DNA of 52,500 nt from Prorocentrum cordatum (lineage: Eukaryota > Sar > Dinophyceae > Prorocentrales > Prorocentraceae), in assembly GCA_963575745.1 (NCBI GenBank), contig CAUYUJ010003436.1:325001-377500 (forward strand). Reading direction: 5' to 3'. This document shows, piece after piece, positions 9,745 to 19,485 of the stretch (position 1 is its first letter; each line of letters starts with the position of its first letter). The notes under the pieces were generated by a model. The model did no database searches. It saw nothing but the letters and a program-made list of their open reading frames with translations, and had not been told where the DNA came from. The position numbers were made by a program, and so were the translations under genes.

Positions 9745-9962
9745 GCACCCCGCAGATGCGGATAGGAGTGAGGGGGCGGTGGGGACGTCGGCAGTCTGCG
9801 AGACTCTGGAGAAACCCGTCGCAGGCGCCAAAGTTTCACAAATTATACAACGAGCCCGCCGCAGGCGCCGATTTTTTCTTCAAACCAATGTGGATCCGTC
9901 GCGGGTGGGTCGCGGGTGGATCGCGGGGTGGGTCGCGGAGTGGGTCGCGGAGTGGGTCACGG
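9745..9962 (+). repeat. Dispersed ~160-bp repeat copy 2 plus a short GGGTCGC array
   Basis: Matches 5320-5478 nearly base for base and is likewise followed by GGGTCGCGG repeats. It then enters GGCCCAAGA-type DNA at about 9965-10110, just before the protein gene at 10224. Confidence 0.85.
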
Positions 9963-10223
9963 CGTCCACGACGGCCCAAGAGGCCTCCCAGATCACCCCA
10001 AGACGGCGCAAGAGGTTCCCCGACAAGAGCCCCGACGCCCCAAGAGGGCCCCAGGGCGGCCCAAGAAGCGCCCAAGACGGCCCGGGAGGGGCTCTCGAGC
10101 TCAAGCCGTGTGGGCCCAGTCCCGCCGCGGGCGCGCACAGCCCCGCCGGCCTCGGGCGCTCACCGCGGGGCAGCTGTTCCCCACGGGAGAGGCGCCCCGC
10201 CGAGGGCCTGCTGGGAGGGCGCG

Positions 10224-12258
10224 ATGGACGAGGCGACCCCCAGGGCCTCCCGGAGGCAGGCCCGGCCCGCCGCCCGCACGCCCGTGAAGTTTGGCCGCGG
10301 TGCGCCAGGCAGCGAGTCGCAGGGCCCCGAAGCGGCGCCGCACGGCGGCGGGCCGGCCATGGACGTAGGCCTGTTCTACGCCTTCGGCCAGTGCTCGCTG
10401 AAGATGGAGGCGTGGCACCACATGGGGCGGGACTTCGAGCTCAGGGACGAGGCGGCGAAGACGGTCTGGCCAGAGTACGAGAGGCTTGCCATGCGGAACC
10501 TTGGGAGCAACGAGAAGTGGGTGCCCTGGCACACGGTCCTGGGCGTGCACGAGCTCTTCCTCGTCAAGTCCGTGCACGGGGCCAGCGTGCCGTGGTGGAC
10601 GGACTACCACCGCTTCGTTGCCATGTTCTTGTTCCGCTGCCATTGCAAGATGGACCTCTTCCTGGAGGTCCAGATGCCGCACCTCTCAAAGAAAGCATTC
10701 TGGCACGACTTGGAGGCGAGCTTCGCGCCAGACTCCCAGATGGAGAAGGACATTGCCACGTTCCGCTCTTCCACTGGCAAGGCGCTGCAGACCGCCTGTT
10801 TCTTGATAATCCCAGAGCGGTTGCTCAAGGACGACGACGCGAACCTCATCCGCAACATAGTCTTGCGATCACAGCGACTGATCGGCTTGGCCAACCACTT
10901 ATGGCCTCTGGTGAACGACGTGAAGACCAGCGTCAACGAGAAGTACGACGCAATCAAGGAGGCCATCCGCGGCGTGAGGAACCTGGGCGACACCTGGGTG
11001 AAGATGCTGATGGTCTGCATGGACATCTGCCTGCCCAGGCTGGGGCTCCTCAGCACCCGGTGCGAGGTGGGCGTGGGTGCCGCCGACCCGCTGCGGAAGT
11101 TGCTGGTGGAGGAGGGCAGGGCTGGACCTAAACGGTGTTTTGGCGATTTCGTGGGCCGTCTTCGTTTCGATTTCGTTTTGCGGCCAAGGCGAATCGAAGA
11201 CAAAGCGAGGGAAAACGAAAACGAAAAACACCGTTCAGGCTCAGCCTTGGAGGAGGGGCTGCTCGCGCCTCCCCCTCCGCCGAGGCCCAAGGTGGGCACG
11301 GGCCTCGCGGACCGGGGGCCCGCCGGCGAGGCGGTCCGGGTGGAGGTCAGCCTGCGTGCCGGCGTCGCCGCCGTCAAGAGGAGCGGCGCGCAACTCAGCT
11401 CGAAGGAGAAGCAACGTCACAAATATCAACTTTTGCCGCTCCGCGCGGGTTTCCAGAATCCGCACTGGGCCTCCCCGGCGGCGCCTCCGGCGCCGCCCGC
11501 GCGCCAGGGAGGGGGGTCCGGCGCAGATCCGAAAAGTCCGCGCGGAGCGCCAAGAGTTAATGTTTGTGGCGCTCTTCTCTTCTTCTATCATCCAGGTCAC
11601 GATGGGCATGGCCGGCAGCCTCGACAAGGCGCATGCCGTCGCCGAGGAGCTGAGGAAGTTAGCGGTGGCGCGGGGCTTGCAGCGGGAGGACCAGGAGGTC
11701 CTGAGCAAGAGGAGGCAGGAGCTGTTCGCCGATGCCTCCCTCGAGGTGCCGAAGCTCGACCTGGACGCGAAGCGCGAGGAGCTCATCGCAGGGGGAGTCC
11801 CCCCGCCGCGGAAGCGGGAGGGGGCCAGCCCCAGCGACGCGCTGATGGCGCTCGGCGCTCGCATCAACGAGTCAGACGTCCCCTCGGCGAGGCACTTCTG
11901 GAAGCTCCTGGCCGAGGTCGAGGAGCACGGCAGGAAGCACTTCGGAAACTGCCCCTTGATCGTCGCGCAGATGAAGACCGAGGCCGGGGCCATCCACGCC
12001 GCCACCCTCCAGGTCCAGCTCTGCGAGTTCCGGCAGTTCGAGAGCTTCCTGCGGCAGCCCGCCGGCAAGCGGCCGCGGGCCGACGGCGGCCGGGCGGAGG
12101 CCGCGGCAGAGGGCGGCGGCGAGCCGCGGCAGGCGAGGAGGCCCCGCGCGCGCGGCGGGCCGGCGCCCCGGAAGCGGCCGGCGGCGGCCCGGGGGCCTCT
12201 GGGCGGCAGCCGCGAGGCGGAGCGGCGCGACGACACTCCTAGGGGGAACGAACACTGA
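10224..12258 (+). CDS. Protein gene of unknown family, at least two or three exons
   Basis: I do not recognise the family. The first coding block starts at ATG 10224 (an alternative start is ATG 10359) and runs to about 11115. It reads as a globular protein rich in Trp, Phe and Leu (segments such as VPWHTVLGVHELFLVKSVHG and YHRFVAMFLFRCHCKMDLF) with strongly G/C third positions. A second block in the same frame (about 11244-11405) is also GC3-rich. The last block starts near ATG 11602 in another frame and ends at TGA 12256-12258. It is helical and charged (LDKAHAVAEELRKLAVARGL), with a basic Arg/Ala-rich tail holding nuclear-signal-like GKRPRADG and PRKRPAAARG. Foldback elements lie exactly between the blocks (11127-11239 and 11418-11568). 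A GC-donor intron 11116-11238 keeps frame. The GT-AG interval 11416-11595 is 180 nt and does not restore the frame needed downstream. So either another donor is used, a frameshift exists, or the last block is a separate gene: a pyrimidine-rich tract and AG precede its ATG, which would suit SL trans-splicing. Confidence 0.5.
11127..11239. mobile_element. Small foldback element inside the gene (probable introner or MITE)
   Basis: Terminal inverted repeats CCTAAACGGTGTTTT (11127-11141) and AAAACACCGTTCAGG (11225-11239) pair with one mismatch across 113 bp. The interior is AT-richer than the flanking exons. It sits where the surrounding codons lose GC3 bias. A GC donor at 11116 and AG at 11237-11238 would remove it as a 123-nt intron in frame. 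Confidence 0.6.
11418..11568. mobile_element. Foldback (MITE-like) element in probable intron
   Basis: Terminal CACAAA...TTTGTG is followed inward by a near-complementary stem around CGCTCCGCGCGG / CCGCGCGGAGCG. It shares its central module (GCGCCTCCGGCGCCG, CGCGCCAGGGAGGGGGGTCC) with the element at 12430-12589. GTCAC occurs immediately at the donor (11416-11420) and again after the acceptor AG (11596-11600), a duplication expected of an inserted intron. Confidence 0.65.
11569..11595 (+). promoter_or_regulatory. Pyrimidine tract and AG splice acceptor
   Basis: CTCTTCTCTTCTTCTATC then ATCCAG lies directly upstream of the last coding block (ATG 11602). It could be the 3' splice site of a cis intron or an SL trans-splice acceptor; the sequence alone does not decide. 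Confidence 0.5.
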
Positions 12259-12261
12259 CAT

Positions 12262-12424
12262 AAATCAGGAGGGAAAGAAACACACAGACACAATTAATCG
12301 TCGACTCCCTGGAAAATATGGGAACATATGGGAAGTGGGGGGGAAGACAAAGACCTAGAAAATATGGGAAAATATGGGGATATTTTTATTTGTGTGTATT
12401 TATTTGTGTGTCCCAGTTCCCCTT
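12262..12424. repeat. Dispersed ~165-bp repeat, copy 1
   Basis: Runs from TCAGGAGGGAAAGAAACACA through repeated AATATGGGAA motifs to TATTTATTTGTGTGTCCCAG. A near-identical copy is at 17668-17834. Ends rich in ACACA and TGTGT are imperfectly complementary, hinting at a foldback element. Confidence 0.8.
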
Positions 12425-12429
12425 CACTA

Positions 12430-12589
12430 AACACAAAAGCTCGGAGGTCCGCGCGGATTTCTCGGATCGGCGCTGGGGCCCCCTGGAGGCGCCTCCGGCG
12501 CCGCTCCTGGCGCGCGCCGCGCGCCAGGGAGGGGGGTCCAGCGCCGATCCGAGAAGCCCGCGCGGACCTCCGAGATTTTATGTTTATGC
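12430..12589. mobile_element. MITE-like element with a ~37-bp terminal stem
   Basis: The segment 12441-12477 pairs with 12538-12574 with about two mismatches, beginning CTCGGAGGTCCGCGCGG and ending CCGCGCGGACCTCCGAG. It is the same family as the intronic element at 11418-11568. It lies immediately downstream of the 165-bp repeat. Confidence 0.75.
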
Positions 12590-12618
12590 CAGGGCTCGTT
12601 CCCCTACACTCGGCTCCA

Positions 12619-12739
12619 TGAGGTCGTCGTCGTCGTCTCAGACTCAGACGCGGAGGCAGACGCCGCCCAGTGAGGGGGGCGAGCCTCACGGTCCCTCTCT
12701 GCGGCCCCTGGCCTCGGCTGCTCTTGGCTGGTCTTCTCG
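12619..12739 (+). CDS. Possible first exon (low confidence)
   Basis: ATG at 12619 opens a 40-codon frame beginning MRSSSSSQTQTRRQTPP and ending at a consensus-like donor, CGG then GTGAGT (from 12740). No downstream exon could be identified, because GGCCCAAGA-type repeat DNA follows. Composition-driven frames are common here, so this may be spurious. Confidence 0.2.
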
Positions 12740-12839
12740 GGTGAGTCGCAGCGGCGCGGGTGCAGGCGGCGCGGCAAGGGGGGAGGGCGCTGCGGGGGGG
12801 ACCGTATCGCCCAGAGAGCGGCAAGAGAAAAAGAAGAAG

Positions 12840-13840
12840 AGAGGGCTTTCAGAGGCCCCCAGAGGGGTCCAAGAGGAGGGACTCGACTTGAGATTTCGAG
12901 CCCTCCGCCCCAAGAGGGCCCCCGAGACCGCCAGCAGGCCCAAAGGACGCCCCAAAAGCTTTCCAAACGGCCCCCAAGACGGCCCAAGAGGCCTCCTGAC
13001 AAGGCCCAGATGCCCTGACCTCGCAACTCACAAACGACCGCGCGCCATAGCCGTCCCGACACGATCAGATTCCCAACCGAGGAACCAATTAGTACGGCGA
13101 CGGCCAGGAAGTCAATCCATTGTATGTGTTTGTTTAGGGCCCAAGAGCGGATGTTGCAAGCCTTCGGCCCCAAGACGCCCCCAGGAGGCCACAGGGAAGC
13201 TTCAAAAAAAGCCTTCAAGAGGCCCCGAAAAGGCCCCAAGAGGCCCCCAAGAGCCCCTGGGGAGCAGTGATTTTGTACATGGCCGTTTCGGACCCGTCGG
13301 GGAGCGCCAAAACGCATCAAAGGAGGGAAGAAGGGGCGACGAGAGGGCCAAGATAGACCAAGACCGCCCAAGAGCGTTCCAAGATGGCACAACATGGCTT
13401 CAAGACAGCCCGCGAGGGCCTCAAGACGGCCACGAGGCCCTCAAAATGAGTACCACGAGGCCCTCAGGAGGCGAAACATTACTTGTTGTGCGGTGCTTAA
13501 AGCTTTTCCGTGTTCTGTTTGTTTCATGCTTTCGACGGGCCAAAACAGCCCCACAAGGATTTAGAAATCGGCCCAAGCGGCTCCCAAAGAGGGCCCCAGG
13601 ACGGCCCAAGAGAGTCCCAAGACGGCCCAAAGGCGCTCCAAGACGGCCTGAAGAAGGCCCAGAAGGCCTCAAGAGAGGTCCAAGCGGGCCTCAAGAACCC
13701 TCCAAGAGAGCCTCGACAATGTTCCAAGACAGCCAAAGCCATCCAAGACGTCCCGAATAGGTCCCGGGACGGCCAGAGAGGGCGTGAAGTGGCCAAAAAA
13801 GCCCCAAGAGGACACCCAAGAAGGCCCGGAGACGCTAAAT
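12840..13840. repeat. GGCCCAAGA-type repeat block
   Basis: About 1 kb of the same degenerate family seen in the first 4 kb, without the palindromes and microsatellites of the ~800-bp unit. The long plus frame through it is an artefact. Confidence 0.75.
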
Positions 13841-14545
13841 GCATAGACGTTGCTCCAGTTCTTGTGTTTCATCACGTGACGAGTTCCAAACGCCAAGGAT
13901 CCCAAGTGCGGACGGTGTTGTGAGCTCAAGACGGCTTAAAGAGATCCCCGAGACGCCGAAAAGATGCCCTCGAGGCGGCCCAACTGCTGGTCCAACTGCC
14001 ACTGATGCCTTCTGCCTCCTCATCTCCCTCCCCGTCCCCGTCCTGCGGTCCTCGGAGAAACAACGTCGCTTCGAGATGCGTCCAGCCGCGGCGACGACGA
14101 GAGCCCCCGACGCCCGAAGGTTAAAAGACCTCGGACCTCGATCCTCGAGACACGATGCTCGCCTTCCTTCAAAGCAACGTGCGATACCCTTTTCCTTTCT
14201 CTCCTCGCCCTCTTCGTTCTCTCCCTTATCATGCTTCATCCTCTCTCTCTCCTCTCCCTTCTCACCTTTCTCACCCTCTTCCTCCTCACCCTTCTGACTT
14301 TGGGAGCTCGCTGACAATGCGCTCATTTATTTGTTCTCTATCGTCCCGAGCGCATCGCAGGCGAAAAAACACAATTTAATCGATTGATGCTCCGCGAGAG
14401 GAGAGTGCAGGGTTAACGGCGATTGGGATTCATCGCACAACATCTGTGTGGACATAGCAGGAGGGTACCACCTGCTGATTAATCATGGTTGATCGAAGTT
14501 GCTTTGCACTCCGATGCTGCATAACTTAGACCGTCGCCACATCAT
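13841..14545. other. Non-repetitive stretch, no gene supported
   Basis: About 700 bp with a pyrimidine-rich section (14180-14300, CTCTCTCCTC). No frame shows sustained GC3 bias on either strand. Confidence 0.4.
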
Positions 14546-14597
14546 GCTAGAACCAAATCACGCGCGCAGCGCGCGCGCAGCGCGCGCGTGGTTCTAG
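14546..14597. repeat. GC-alternating palindrome with GCTAGAACC border, copy 2
   Basis: CTAGAACCA (14547-14555) and TGGTTCTAG (14589-14597) are perfect terminal arms enclosing three CGCGCGCG blocks separated by CAG/AGC. A (TG)n tract follows at 14604-14620. Confidence 0.75.
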
Positions 14598-14619
14598 TAT
14601 ATATGTGTGTGTGTGTGTA

Positions 14620-15230
14620 TGACATCGTTGTCTTACGATTTAGGTATCATTATATTGTTTTCTAAGGAATGCTTCGCATACGGTGCTGGTGGTGTTTTTG
14701 AAGGCCTCGTAAACATTTAGCGTACGGGAGCGCACAAACAATCCTTCCTCACCCTGGCAGTTCACTAGTTTCGTGCAGCGACTGTGGACGTCGCTGTGCA
14801 AGCACGCTTTCTGTCTAAGGGGCCGCGTGGTGTGGCGCGGTCTCCTCGGACCTCTCAACCACCACAGGGGAATCCGAACAGCGGTGGCTGGGCCTCAGCT
14901 CGCTGGAAACAATGGGAACACCAAAAGGGGTGCAGGTAGCAGTTCCAGGGCGTCTGGGTTTGATCACCCCCCCTCCCTGTTATCACATCCCGTCCTGGGT
15001 CTTGGTTTGAAGCCTCACGGCTGCCTCATGGGATCTCATTTGAAACTCCATTGCCGCCTCATGGGTACCTTTTTGACCCCCAGGTGGAAACGCGGGTCCC
15101 TGTTTGAAACCTCAAGACCTGCTCATGGATTTCTTCGTGTGCGATTTCAGAAGCTGCTTACTTGATGGCCAAATGCTCTCTCACGAAGGTGCTGCTCCTT
15201 GGGGTCAGATGCAGTCCCCTCCCCCGCCCC
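14620..15230. other. Non-repetitive stretch with weak ~45-bp repeats
   Basis: At 15000-15130 a motif of type GTTTGAAACCTCA / GCCTCATGGG recurs three times. No gene is supported. Confidence 0.35.
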
Positions 15231-15235
15231 CCGGG

Positions 15236-15360
15236 ACGAGGAGGAGGAGGGAGAGGAGAAGAAGGAGGAGGACGAGGAGGAGGAGGAGGAGGAGGATGAG
15301 AAAAAGGGGGTAACCAGGATGAGGAGGGAGGAAAAAACAGGAGGAGGAGGAGAAGGATGA
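15236..15360 (+). repeat. (GGA)n tract
   Basis: Polypurine GGA/GAG repeats on the plus strand. Confidence 0.85.
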
Positions 15361-15602
15361 CAATCTCGAAAGATACGGATGGAGCGTTTCAGAAGGTAGA
15401 AAGGACGATGGGGAGGGACATGCAGACTGACGAAAGATTGAGGAGCAGGGGCAAGGAGCAAATGAGTCAGGGGAGTTCTTCTTCAGAGACGTATCGGGTA
15501 ATAACGAAGGCTTCGCCGCTCCGCCATGGTCAAATAATGGCAGTCGCGGAGCTCAGCTTTCTGATCATAGCATCGTTGATCTGATTGTTGCAGTGCTTGG
15601 AC

Positions 15603-15680
15603 GGGGTGGTATAGCCCAACAGCAGTTTTGAACATCCTCTTTTGAAAAATCCAGATACCACCCATGGGCTATACCACCCC
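15603..15680. repeat. Perfect 16-bp inverted repeat
   Basis: GGGGTGGTATAGCCCA (15603-15618) and TGGGCTATACCACCCC (15665-15680) are perfectly complementary with a 46-nt loop. It could form a hairpin in RNA of either strand. Confidence 0.85.
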
Positions 15681-15694
15681 ATTCCACTGCTCCA

Positions 15695-15850
15695 TTCTGG
15701 CGCGATGTAGGATTGCTTGGAGGCAAGAGTCATAGTGATTTACGGCGTGTACGTTCCAGGAACGGCGTTCTGGCGCGGTTTAGGGTTGCCAGGACGCGAC
15801 AGTCACGCTGATTCGCGGCGTTGAAGTCCCAGGAATTGTGTTTTGGCACC
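15695..15850 (+). repeat. 73-bp tandem repeat, two copies plus a start of a third
   Basis: TTCTGGCGCG-type starts at 15695 and 15768, and TTTTGGCACC at 15841, give a 73-bp period. Shared interior motifs include GATTGC/GGTTGC and GTTCCAGGAA/GTCCCAGGAA. Confidence 0.65.
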
Positions 15851-16223
15851 GTGAGGATTTTCAGACGGTCGCCTTTGAATGGTTTTTCCCGAAATGAACG
15901 TAGACTCTTGTGGAGACGTATGAAGAGGGAATTTGAAGGGAAGCTCGCCCAGTGTCAGGGCAGGTGCCGACGGGGATGCAATGCCGGCCGAGCCTGCCCA
16001 GCCCGCCCAGGCCCCTCGGGGTGACGGGGGGTTGAGAGGCTTGTACTTGCAGACGGGATGATCCTTGGAGGGCGCTGGCCCGCCGAATCCAGCTGCGTTG
16101 GCCCACAGGTTCGTCGGGGTGGCGGCGCTCGCGGCGGGGCGGTCATAGCCCCGCGGGGCATTATCCTAGTTTGCGGGTCCAATCGTGACTCCCCTGCCCC
16201 CTTCGAACTCGCCAGCAGCGATG

Positions 16224-16225
16224 TC

Positions 16226-16279
<54 letters not shown>

Positions 16280-16345
16280 ACGTCAACGTCAACGTCAACG
16301 TCAACGTCAACGTCAACGTCAACGTCAACCAACGTGGTCGTCGTC
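16224..16345. repeat. (CGT)n then (CAACGT)n compound microsatellite
   Basis: A CGT trinucleotide run (16224-16278) changes into about nine perfect CAACGT hexamers (16279-16330) and back to CGT. Confidence 0.9.
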
Positions 16346-16729
16346 GTCGTCGCCGTGCATCCCCTCCCCTGCCCGCCTGGGACATCTCGTTCTACCAAAC
16401 CTTCTTCCATCCAATCCTCATCCTCGCGTCCCCTCCTCCGCCCGCCCAGGAAAATCTCGTGTCTTATCCTCGTCCTCGCCACAGTCGTCGTCCTCGCCGT
16501 CGTCGTCGTCGTCGCTGTCCCTCTTCCTCCCGCCCAGGAACATCTCGTTATCCTCCCCTCCCCTGTCCTGATCTCATTATCGTTGCACGTTGTACGCCTC
16601 CGTCCACAGGTCCATGCGACGCACAGAATTGGGCAAAAAGTTGATGGACGAGGGGCCCAGGGAAAAGGACGGCCGACAGGATAGAGGAAAGAGGGAAGGG
16701 AGAGATACAGTAAGTTCGCGACGTGTCGA

Positions 16730-16845
16730 CTGGCGGCGACTTCGCCGCCAGCGTTCAACGTTGAACGCCGCTGGGGACCCAGAATTGGTCGATCTTGAAC
16801 GATCTGACGTTTCGGAAACGGCCGATCGTTCAAGGTTGAACGATC
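16730..16845. repeat. Cluster of three palindromes
   Basis: CTGGCGGCGA / TCGCCGCCAG (16730-16751), CGTTCAACGTTGAACG (16752-16767, perfect, no loop) and GATCGTTCAA / TTGAACGATC (16824-16845, 2-nt centre) lie within 116 bp. The last two share the core GTTCAA/TTGAAC. Confidence 0.8.
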
Positions 16846-17084
16846 CCCTCGGTGTCAGAAACCAACCCCGAGGTCGACACGACACGAACTCGCACGCAGT
16901 ACGTTTGCAACCCCGAAGCACCCGCCAAAGGTCCGATCCACCCAGAGGTCCCCGTGGGCCGCGGAGGTCCCCAAGAGGTCCATCTGGAGGCACTTGGGGA
17001 GGCTTCCAGAGGCCTGGCGAGGGCCAAATTCGTCCGAAGTCCTCTGCCTCAACCCGTCAGGGTCGAGGGCAGTACTTCGGAGCC

Positions 17085-17432
17085 CGCCTTCTCGTCGTCG
17101 TCGTCGTCGCCGCCGCCGTCGTCGTCGTCATCGTTGTTGTCGTCGTCGTCGTCGTCGCCGCCGCCGCCGTCGCCGCCGCTGCCGCCGCCGCCGTTGCCGC
17201 CGTCGTGCGTGGGAGGTCGTCGGCTCCGTCATCTCGGAGCTCGTGTCGTGCGACGAGCCTGGCGTACTGCCCGAGGATGCGGCGGGTGGTCAGCAAGAGG
17301 AGGAGGAGGAGGAGGAGGAGGAGGAGGACGACGAGGAGGAGGACAAGGGGGAAGAAGAAAAAGAAGAGGAGGAAAAAGAGGAGGAGTTGGAGGAGGAAGA
17401 GGAAGAGGAGGAGGAGGAGAAGGCGGAGAAGG
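17085..17432. repeat. (CGT/CGC)n and (GGA)n microsatellites with an island between
   Basis: CGT/CGC repeats (17085-17215) and GAG/GGA repeats (17296-17432) flank about 80 bp that keep GC3 bias in both a plus frame and a minus frame. Coding is therefore undecidable. Confidence 0.75.
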
Positions 17433-17667
17433 ATCGAGGCACTGCCCAGCCAGCCGGGCCCTCCCTCCTCATTTGCCCTGCGCCCTCTCTCCCCCCCGCT
17501 CGTTAGGGGGCGCACCCATGCCATGGCCTCGGATCCAGGGCGCCAGTGCCGCACTCGGAGGGGAGGGAGGCGCCCCGTGGGCGACACGAACGGCCCCGAC
17601 GGCGACGACGACGAAGATCCGCGCATGGGGGTCTCCGCCTCCCCTCGCGACCGCACGCGCATGCATG

Positions 17668-17834
17668 GATTCAGGAGGGAAAGAAACACACAGACACAAT
17701 TCATCGTCGAATCCCAGAAAATATGGGAAAATATGGGAGGTGGGGGGGAAGACAGAAGTCCAGAACATATGGGAAAATATGGGGAATCCTTTTATTTGTG
17801 TGTATTTATTTGTGTGTCCCAGAGCCCCTTCATT
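17668..17834. repeat. Dispersed ~165-bp repeat, copy 2
   Basis: Same as 12262-12424, with AATATGGGAAAATATGGG cores and the TATTTATTTGTGTGTCCCAG end. The MITE that follows copy 1 is absent here. Confidence 0.8.
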
Positions 17835-17989
17835 GATGTATACGCATGAACTGTATGCGTGCAGTGGTGCAGGCTACTTTGGTCGACGAGTAGGTAGTGT
17901 TCGTCTTACTGGGCAGCTGTACATCGCGACTGCGCGCGACTGCGCGCGCGTGCGCGCGGTGGCGTCCAGTTCTCGCGCGCGGTGTGAGG

Positions 17990-18275
17990 CTGACTAGCCT
18001 CATGCTGGCTCCCAGGATCCCAAATTTACAAGTTGTTATTCTCACGCGGTTTCGGGGGTGACACGTGTCATCAGTTGTTCTCGTGAGGCTGAATGGCCTT
18101 GTGTTGGCTCCAGGGTCCCAACTTTACACATTGGTTGTTCTCAGGTGGTATCGGGCCCAACACGTGCCATCCGTTGTTTTTCTCTGAAGCTGAATAGCTT
18201 TATGTTGGCTCCCAGTCCCAAATCTAAGATTGTTTTTTTCTCGGACGTTTTCGGGTGAGAAAGTGCTATCGGCCC
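17990..18275 (+). repeat. ~102-bp satellite, minor locus
   Basis: Nearly three units with the landmarks GTGAGGCTGAATGGCC, TTGGCTCCCAG and TTCTCACGCGGTTTCGGGG then TGACACGTGTCA. This is the family of the large array at 39285-41405. Confidence 0.8.
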
Positions 18276-18767
18276 GCTTCGGTCCGCCAAACTGCTTGCC
18301 ACCCCCCTCTGTGCCACCACCACCACCACCACGGTTACCGTCTGACGCCCCCAAATTATGTGTTTTAGGGCAATGCGCGTGCTGATTTTCCCGTGGGGTG
18401 GAGGGCCTGTCGATTAGAAATCACAGATGTGCCCGTCGTCCGTGCCAACGCTACTAGTGTGTTAACCTACAAGCATCACGCCGCGATTGCGTCGCAATCC
18501 TAGTTGGCGGTGTCAGGCGCCGACGTTGCCCATTCGTTCGGGAACCGAAACAATGATGGCAGTGGCTTCGTTTTAGAAAACAATATATGTGGGAGGCATT
18601 TTGGCACCGATCACCGCCCTCATCGTATTCATTGTTGCCGCTGTCGTCGTGCTCCTCCTCCCACCCACCCCCGTCGCCGTTTGGGATCAAACGCACCGCA
18701 ATTGTGCGGGTAACAACCCACGCAGGTCCGCAGGTCCGCAGCCAATGTAGATCACACAGACACGTAA
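18276..18767. other. Spacer, no gene supported
   Basis: Mixed sequence with a short (CAC)n run at about 18317-18333. No sustained reading frame was seen. Confidence 0.35.
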
Positions 18768-19364
18768 CCATTATGCGATGTGATAAATCGAACGGGCGAT
18801 ATCGATGCAGAGGTACTGGAGGATATTGCTATGATTATACATGAAAAGAAACTTGGCTCCCACTTTCACGATGGCAGATTGTCATATCGCGACGTTGCTC
18901 TTTTGATCAATGTTCTTCTGGCTTCCACAGTTTGCGATGCGATGCCACGCGAATCAGGTGTGCGGAAACTGGTCGGCCGAGTGAAAGCTTTTGTGCGGGA
19001 TCATCCAGGGCGGGGTGCCTTGAACCGAGCTCATGTCAGCGTGCAGATGTTTCCAGCGCTGCTTGAACAGTTTTGTGAAATCCGTCTCGGCACCAGGGGG
19101 CTCGATTACATCGGCGACAATATAGAATACCAGCCGCAACCCAAACGAAACGCACGACAAAGATCCAACGCAGAGCCTGGAGGTGCTGTGGCGTCGCATC
19201 AAGGCAGCGTGGCTGCTTCAACAGTGGTTGAGTCAATTGTAGATTACAAAGATTTCAAAGAAGACGAACTGAGATTGGCACCTACCCATGAAGATCAACA
19301 GTTACAGGCCCTCACTCGGGAGGCCCCTGATTTGGCGAGGGCTCGCAACTATTTCCCTACCTAG
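18768..19364 (+). CDS. Hypothetical protein, probably an exon or 5'-truncated gene
   Basis: About 198 codons open from just after a TAA (18765) to TAG at 19362. The first in-frame ATG is only about 20 codons in, at AMIIHEKKLG, and the preceding codons look equally coding, so the true start may be upstream through a splice site. The protein is mixed alpha-helical with a hydrophobic segment YRDVALLINVLLASTVCDAM near residue 45 and an acidic C-terminus. Base composition is lower in GC than the gene at 10224. The family is not recognised. It is the longest undisturbed plus-strand frame in a region (18.5-23.3 kb) where other frames are broken. Confidence 0.35.
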   Translation, partial: PLCDVINRTGDIDAEVLEDIAMIIHEKKLGSHFHDGRLSYRDVALLINVLLASTVCDAMPRESGVRKLVGRVKAFVRDHPGRGALNRAHVSVQMFPALLEQFCEIRLGTRGLDYIGDNIEYQPQPKRNARQRSNAEPGGAVASHQGSVAASTVVESIVDYKDFKEDELRLAPTHEDQQLQALTREAPDLARARNYFPT

Positions 19365-19485
19365 GCTCTGCCTAGAAGGGTTCTTACTCTCTTAGCTTAA
19401 AGGGGCCGGGCAATGGAAATCGCCCCGGGCGGTTCCCCCAGTCCCCGCCCCGCGGTTCCCCCAGTTGCGCCCCCTGGGTTCACCC

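Noticed and set aside
12318-13760. 480-codon plus frame
   Set aside because: It runs through a MITE, a possible short exon and GGCCCAAGA-type repeat DNA. It is open because the repeat lacks stops, with no codon bias or domain.
16994-17506. Acidic Glu-rich protein
   Set aside because: The Glu run is a GGA microsatellite, and the short non-repetitive island is equally open on both strands.
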